A stretch of 64,000 bases of DNA from Bolinopsis microptera. Its lineage: Eukaryota > Ctenophora > Tentaculata > Lobata > Bolinopsidae. The stretch's first letter is position 1. Each line of letters begins with the position of its first letter. The stretch lies in assembly GCF_026151205.1 (NCBI RefSeq), contig NC_087081.1, positions 856,386 through 920,385 of the forward strand, given 5' to 3'. The translations under genes and the position numbers were made by a program. The notes below the pieces were generated by a model. The model did no database searches. It was not told the origin of the DNA and worked only from the letters and a program-made list of their open reading frames with translations. Positions 58,732-64,000 of the stretch are shown one piece after another.

Positions 58732-60186
58732 TCACCACGCCCCCAGAAATCGCAAAACCATCCCAACAACTAACACAAGACTCCCCTGCAATCGGCTCAC
58801 TCCACTCATTGTATTAGGTCGATACAAGGCCTCAGCACTCCTAGGAAATTGGTCGCACCTGAGTCCTTCGGTGGCGCGGGGATCGCTGGTCAGTCCCTGA
58901 ACTTGTGGTAGCACTTCGTCACAACCAAACTCGTATGGAAAACAGTCCCAGTAGTTCACCTCTGAAGAGAACGATTTTAAGTATTATACTGCCAATACTA
59001 CAATTTCTAATAATGAGACGAATAATCTGAACGTATAAATGTCCCAAAAAAGAGCAGTTTCCTTTGGTCGCATAAACGGAATTATCAGACATTTTGGCAA
59101 CTAGAACGAGCACCGATGCAACATTAAGACAACAATAAGACAAAAATAAGAGAACATTGGTGTTTGTTGCGTTAATGTTGTCTTAATGTTGTCTTATTGT
59201 TGTCTTATTGTTGTTTTAATGTTGTATTAATGTTGTCTTAATGTTGCATTGGTGTTCGTTCTAGTTCCCGCCATTTTAAACTCTAAGTATCACAACATTT
59301 TGAAGTTTGAACTCTAAACATCACAACAATGCAACTTATCCGGATATTACACGTTAAAGTTACTTACTGACAAAAGGGTCGTGGTAGGAGTAGAGGCCGA
59401 CCTGGCTAACGTTCTCTGTCAGCGTAAAGTTGAAGATAAACTGATAGCAGCGGTGGGTCATCCTGTCACATGGTAACCTCTTGTACAACTCACACTGCGA
59501 TATCTGAGGGGTCCAGGTTACTACTATGAAATTTTTAGAGTCCAAATTTTGGGGCCAATTTCCAAACTAGTTCTGGCAGAAACATTCTTCACAGTTATCA
59601 CTCAGGATGTTGCAGCACAATATTTTAAATTTTGAGAATTGTGTGACATTTTTGATATCTGGACTGGTTGTAACATAAATTTAATCGATTAGCAAAGGAA
59701 ATGAGTGGAAAATATAGTGGAGTGCTCTTTCATAAATGTTTTTATAGACATTTAAAACCGTTTCAATGTATCGTGAACACCCTGTAAGTTACCTGCCAAG
59801 TAACCAGGTTATTTGGAAAAGTCATGAATCTGGGAAATTCCCAATACTCAAGAATGTGACAGGAATGTCTGATATGAACAATCTATGTCACGTGTGGAAG
59901 TGATATATGAGTTTAAAAAAAAAAGGTTGCTGAGTTGAGTTTGATTCTTCCCGACCGGCGGTTGTCACTGGCCACGATTGTTTACCGCAAAAGAGTGATT
60001 TCAGTCAAATGTGTTTTATTTTTTTGGAAAATCTGGTTGAAACTTGATAGACCCTACCTCTGGTACAGTTACATTCTCCTTGTCCACAACTAAGTCGATA
60101 CACCTATAGCATTCCATGTCAGACCAGACAATCATTGTTATTGTAGCAAGAAGTAACGCTAGCCTGGGACTCGTGAAGCCTCTCAT
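58732..60186 (-). CDS. Ly6/uPAR-like GPI-anchored surface protein (candidate)
   Basis: Three minus-strand exons: 60186-60058, 59503-59368, 58961-58732. Phases agree (0, then 1) and splice sites are canonical, giving about 165 residues. Residues 1-24 form a signal peptide (LALLLATITMIVW core). The mature protein begins with ECYRC, the usual opening of a Ly6 three-finger domain. Further cysteines follow in LPCDRMTHRCY, WDCFPYEFGCDE and LRCDQF. There is an NVT and an NFT glycosylation site. The C-terminus is hydrophobic (LVLVVGMVLRFLGAW) after a small-residue stretch, as for a GPI-anchor signal. It lies opposite to and downstream of the SLC37-like exons. The Ly6 assignment rests on cysteine pattern and ends only. 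Confidence 0.55.
59098..59265. repeat. 11-bp minisatellite with inverted flank
   Basis: Repeats of AATGTTGTCTT (59165-59240) are faced by the reverse complement (gcaacattaagacaacaataag) at 59117-59140. The outermost sequences, CTAGAACGA and TCGTTCTAG-like, also pair. It lies in intron 2 of the Ly6-like gene. Confidence 0.75.
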
Positions 60187-60779
60187 CTTGCTTATATTTG
60201 AGGGAAACCTTGATGATATTAGTTGGGTGATTGTTGGGGATAAGACGGTAATGATATAGCCCCAGTGGTGTTAGGCAGGGTATAAATCAAGTGTAGAGAT
60301 GATAATTAGGTAAAATTTGGAATGGAAACTGAAGTTCAGACTCCAGTGCACGCAGAAAAGTTCGAAGTGTAAAATAAAGAGTTCGAACTGTTATGAAAAA
60401 TATGGAAAGTATGTGACTCGGTACTGAAGAAGACTGCGATGTGTGTCCTCGGAAAGTGAACAAAACTAAAAAGAACAATAAGGAATGTGGTGACTGGTGG
60501 TGTTCTAAACCGTAACATTGTGTTGGACGCCACGGAGCCACAACAATATGAACACGCTAATTATATTTCATATTACCCTCCAGAATTCAAAGCACGCCTA
60601 ATATTAGTGTGCAGGAATTTAAAAAAGTAAAAACCAAATAAATTAACTACGATAAATAAGACTATAAAAGTGTTGGAACGAACATTGCATCATGTCAAAC
60701 AATACTAGTATCTTGTGATATTTAAAAAGTTTGTATTTTTGTCTGATTTTTAATATAGACTTGCAGTTTGATTATTAAT
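60187..60779. other. No recognised gene
   Basis: Upstream region of the Ly6-like gene, presumably holding its promoter. I see no clear TATA box. ORFs at 60287-60541 overlap each other and look like chance. Confidence 0.4.
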
Positions 60780-61368
60780 CTCTACTATAATTCAAAGAAT
60801 TGTTTCTGTCTGTATGTCTGTACGACCGCCCACGTGCAAATTAGACGAGAAATAGGAATTTAGGTAACAACCAAAAGGTTCCATAGCAACGGTGTTTTAA
60901 TGCACACATGCACGTGCAAAGATTGTTTTAACGTCATTTGATCGGTTTTGTGGTAATAACGTTGTGTTCAGTGCGAGCTACATTTTAATCGGCTGTATCT
61001 TCGGTGGGGATGAATACTTTTTGAAACGATTTGAACTTACTTCGAAAGAATACTATTAGGTTCCTCCCTGTTACCACGGGCTTTCTAGTACTATATAATA
61101 CTAGAAAGCCCGTGGTCACAGGGAGGGAAGTTCCAGTTTTATTGCATCAAAAATATCCATCACAACCGAAGACACAGCCGATTAAAATGTATCTCGCACT
61201 GAATGAGTGAACACAACGGAATTACCACAAAATGACGTTAAAACAATCATTGTACGTGCACTTGCACGTTTCAACACCGTTACTATGGTTACTACGCAAC
61301 TTCCTATTCCTCGTATGATTTACACGTGGGCGGTCGTGCAGACAAAGATAATTCTTTGAGTTATAAGT
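60780..61368. repeat. Large inverted repeat (about 290-bp arms)
   Basis: The left arm 60780-61090 and right arm 61097-61368 are roughly 75% reverse-complementary by eye, meeting at GGGCTTTCTAGTA / TACTAGAAAGCCC. The CTAGAAAGCCCG motif appears again at 61373-61390, immediately before the assembly gap. Confidence 0.7.
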
Positions 61369-61400
61369 AAGACTAGAAAGCCCGGAAAGCCCGTGATCAC

Positions 61401-61500
61401 NNNNNNNNNNNNNNNNNNNNNNNNNNNNNNNNNNNNNNNNNNNNNNNNNNNNNNNNNNNNNNNNNNNNNNNNNNNNNNNNNNNNNNNNNNNNNNNNNNNN
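61401..61500. other. Assembly gap (100 N)
   Basis: Exactly 100 N, the usual placeholder for unknown length. It directly follows an inverted repeat. Confidence 0.98.
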
Positions 61501-62045
61501 TGCAAAAAAAATAAAAGGATGTTAGGAAAGGACTTTGGCCTGAAAATTTGTTGTTAATAGTTACCAGTTCGAGATCATATACTCGACCTGAAAGTTAAAA
61601 AGTTTCCGTTCATGAAGATAGGGATCTGTAATTCGGGGTTAAAATTATAGGAAAATACGTAAATGAGGTTAACTTTACACAGTGAATGTATCCAATTTTC
61701 TTAGTTTTAAAATACCACAACTTTCTAAAATTTTAAGAATTCTAACTGTTAGGGAAACACTGCCACACTGCAGTTAACAAACATCATAACAGGTGATGTT
61801 TGAAATATTACAAATTTCCCTGTCAAAACACTCGCTGTTAAACAGGTTACAAATTGAAAATATACATGAATATTAAAATAAGCTTGTTAAATATGCACGT
61901 AAAAAGTATATAAAATTCCCGTTAAAAGTTGTAGTTTTGAACTACAATACAAAACTATAAATAATTCTTGTAATAAAACAAATCTGTTAAAGTAATTATT
62001 AATAAAATGACACAAATTGGTAAATTACATTACACGTGTTGGTAA
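61501..62045. other. Non-coding flank of the copia remnant
   Basis: AT-rich sequence downstream, in element sense, of the copia pol remnant. It may contain the 3' LTR, but I could not delimit one. Confidence 0.35.
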
Positions 62046-63998
62046 TTAAAATGACATGAATGGTGCTTTGACACTCCTGAGTATAAGCTCAGGTCTTTGG
62101 TTCTTTGACACTCCTGAGTATAAGCTCAGGTCTTTGGTTAAAACTGAGAGTTCTGGAACAGGTCCGGTCTCTATAACTCTACAAAGATCCTCAGAGTTGG
62201 CACCTTTTTTAGTAAGGCAATCTGCTAGCATTTTCTGTGTGGGTACCCAGGTAATAGATTCATATCCCCACGCTCGACACATTCCTGAATTTCCGACACA
62301 TCCAATCGGAGCCTTTTCTCTTCACACTGCTTGGTAAGACTGTATGCTTTGTAATAGTTGGTTGAGTCTATAAAACCATGGATAGGAATGACCCTTAGCT
62401 TGGGGTCTCCATACAAAATCTCAGAGAGAATTTGTCTCACATAGATGGCTGCTCCCATACCCGTCGTTACAGGCTAGTGTCTCTGCAGCAAAGCTGAATG
62501 TACCACTCTTTTAATCTTCCTGCTTGACCAGTCCACAAGATTTGCTGTCTTGCCATTAGAGACAAACACCAAGTATCCACGTCCACTATCTGCCTGATTA
62601 CCTGACTCTGTAAACAGGTTACCAACACTTGCATCTGAGTAGAAAATTATATGTATTTTTTCTTTGTCTAGATCCATAGCTCTGTACGATAAGCACTGCG
62701 GTCCTCCAGGTATCTTCTTTACAACTTTGTTAAGGACTTTAACGTGTTTTATACACGGCTTGTTGGCATATGTGGATAGCTCTAAAGTGTCGAAGCTCAG
62801 ATCTGGTCTTGATTGACCGCTGAGCCATAAGAGTTTCCCTAGCTGTCCTTGGTAATTCTTTTTTTCTTCTTCATTAAGAATACTATCCACTTCTTTGATC
62901 CTCGTAGGCGAGATTTCTATAGGTTGAATCGTGTCGCCGTAGTTTCTCTGGTCTATCTTTATAGTTTCCAGTTCTTGGTGCACATTCCATCCCAGATAGG
63001 TGAAAATACCAGCGTTCATTCTGGATATCTTGAACTTTTTCCGAATACCTGCTATTATCTCTTTTTGGAATTTTGCTGTTCCGGCATACAAAAGATCATC
63101 CACATGGGTCACCACTACTCCTTGTAGTTTACCGTTCTCCCATCTGCTTGAAGACACATTTGTCTAATTTTGACATAATGCAACGTTCTTTCAGGTATTC
63201 ACTGAGAGTAAGATACCATTTTCTTGCTGAATCCCCGAGTCCATATACCGGTTTCCTCAGTTTCCAAATGATACCTTTTTTCTGATGTCTGCAGGTGGTT
63301 TGAGATAGACATCTCTGGATATCTCTTCCGATTGCAGGAATGCGGCTGTAATGTCCAGCGATTCTAACTGCCATCTCTTGCTAGTTGCGATAGTAAATAG
63401 CAAACGCAAACTGGTCTTGTTAATGGTAGGGGCATCAGATCTTGGGTAATTCTCTTCAAATCCACGTGCTACCAAACGTGCTTTAACTTTGCTATCCTTT
63501 TCTGTTATTATCCACCTGGACGACACCACACTTTGACCAGTGTCCTTGACTTCTTTGTAGACTTCAAACTCTCCAAATTTCTTTATCTCTAGTTCTTTTG
63601 CCTCTCGGATCTTTGTGTTACTTTCCTTTGACATTTCTACATTAAATGTTAGGTTGTCTTCTTCTATACAAAGTAACCTTTCTACCTCTTTATCAGTAAA
63701 ATCGATAACTTGGGCTTCATCTTCTCCATCAATTTGCACATTATAGCTGTTTTTTAGTGTGCCTGTAGCCTTTCCTGCTCGACTATCTATTAGTCCATTT
63801 GTCCATTCTGCATTGTCACCGTCTTTGTATCTTATTACGTCGCTCTTTTTTAGTATTACTACATTTTTCTTTCTTTTAAGTTGTTCAAAATTAGTCAAAT
63901 TCTGTTGATTCTCTTCATCTTCGACTGATGGAGTGTATGGTGGCTCATGCCCGCCATCGTTTTTTTTTCGATTCGAAAAACATTGAATCGAAAAAAAA
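62046..63998 (-). mobile_element. Ty1/copia LTR retrotransposon, broken pol remnant
   Basis: A fossil of the second half of a copia pol gene, running off the right edge of the window. Recognisable parts in element order: the reverse transcriptase (copia RVT_2 type, with SSRWIITEKD, KARLVARGFEENYP, SLDITAAFLQSE and the catalytic VVTHVDDLLYAG), then the RNase H region (IIFYSDASVGN, ADCLTKKGA). It is broken, with about three or four interruptions to the reading frame. Gag, protease and integrase are not in view, and no LTR pair could be delimited. It looks moderately old. Confidence 0.85.
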
Positions 63999-64000
63999 AC
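63959..64000. repeat. Perfect 16-bp hairpin at window edge
   Basis: GTTTTTTTTTCGATTC (63959-63974) is followed, after 10 bases, by its exact reverse complement (63985-64000). It may continue beyond the window. Confidence 0.7.

Noticed and set aside
1-64000. CRISPR arrays, operons, ribosome binding sites, rRNA genes
   Set aside because: None seen; spliced genes and LINEs show a eukaryotic genome. The tandem repeats present lack the repeat-spacer pattern of CRISPR.

Overview
The window is animal nuclear DNA, AT-rich by eye, with short spliced exons (GT/AG introns mostly 150-1,500 bp) and many different mobile elements. Protein families are metazoan: a PRDM9-type SET plus C2H2 zinc-finger methyltransferase, an SLC37 sugar-phosphate transporter and a Ly6-like surface protein. 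Nothing points to a vertebrate. A cnidarian or another invertebrate is likely, but this is inference.

Layout. 1-6215 (+): a tandem pair of PRDM9-like genes. Copy A is represented only by its last two exons; copy B is complete, with 8 exons and about 1,002 codons. 6.4-8.5 kb: GC-rich dispersed repeats, a LINE tail and a promoter-like block. 9-13 kb: sparse, with a few weak exon candidates. 14.87-20.4 kb (-): exon-like blocks of at least one host gene I cannot name. 20.6-27.7 kb: a tandem satellite of about 940 bp per unit, with sequencing or assembly damage. 27.7-32.07 kb: nothing recognised. 32.08-37.73 kb (-): the same PRDM9-like dimer in inverted orientation, with copy C complete and copy D broken off at the start of exon 3. 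38.5-38.8 kb: a SINE-like element with two tRNA-like heads. 39.87-47.14 kb: a nest of inverted repeats holding a long LINE and an SGNH-like ORF. 47.6-49.9 kb: more dispersed repeats, a foldback and a perfect 181-bp duplication. 50.2-51 kb: two mobile-element coding fragments. 53.44-57.81 kb (+): the first six exons of an SLC37-family transporter. 58.73-60.19 kb (-): a three-exon Ly6-like gene. 60.8-61.4 kb: a large inverted repeat running into a 100-N gap. 62.0-64.0 kb (-): the remains of a Ty1/copia pol gene.

Main result. Four PRDM9-like copies form a large inverted duplication of a tandem dimer. Intron sequences shared by A and C, and others shared by B and D, show the dimer was copied as a unit. 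The three visible finger arrays are nearly identical in framework but differ strongly at the predicted DNA-contact residues. That is the known signature of PRDM9-type recombination-site specifiers, seen here among neighbouring paralogues.
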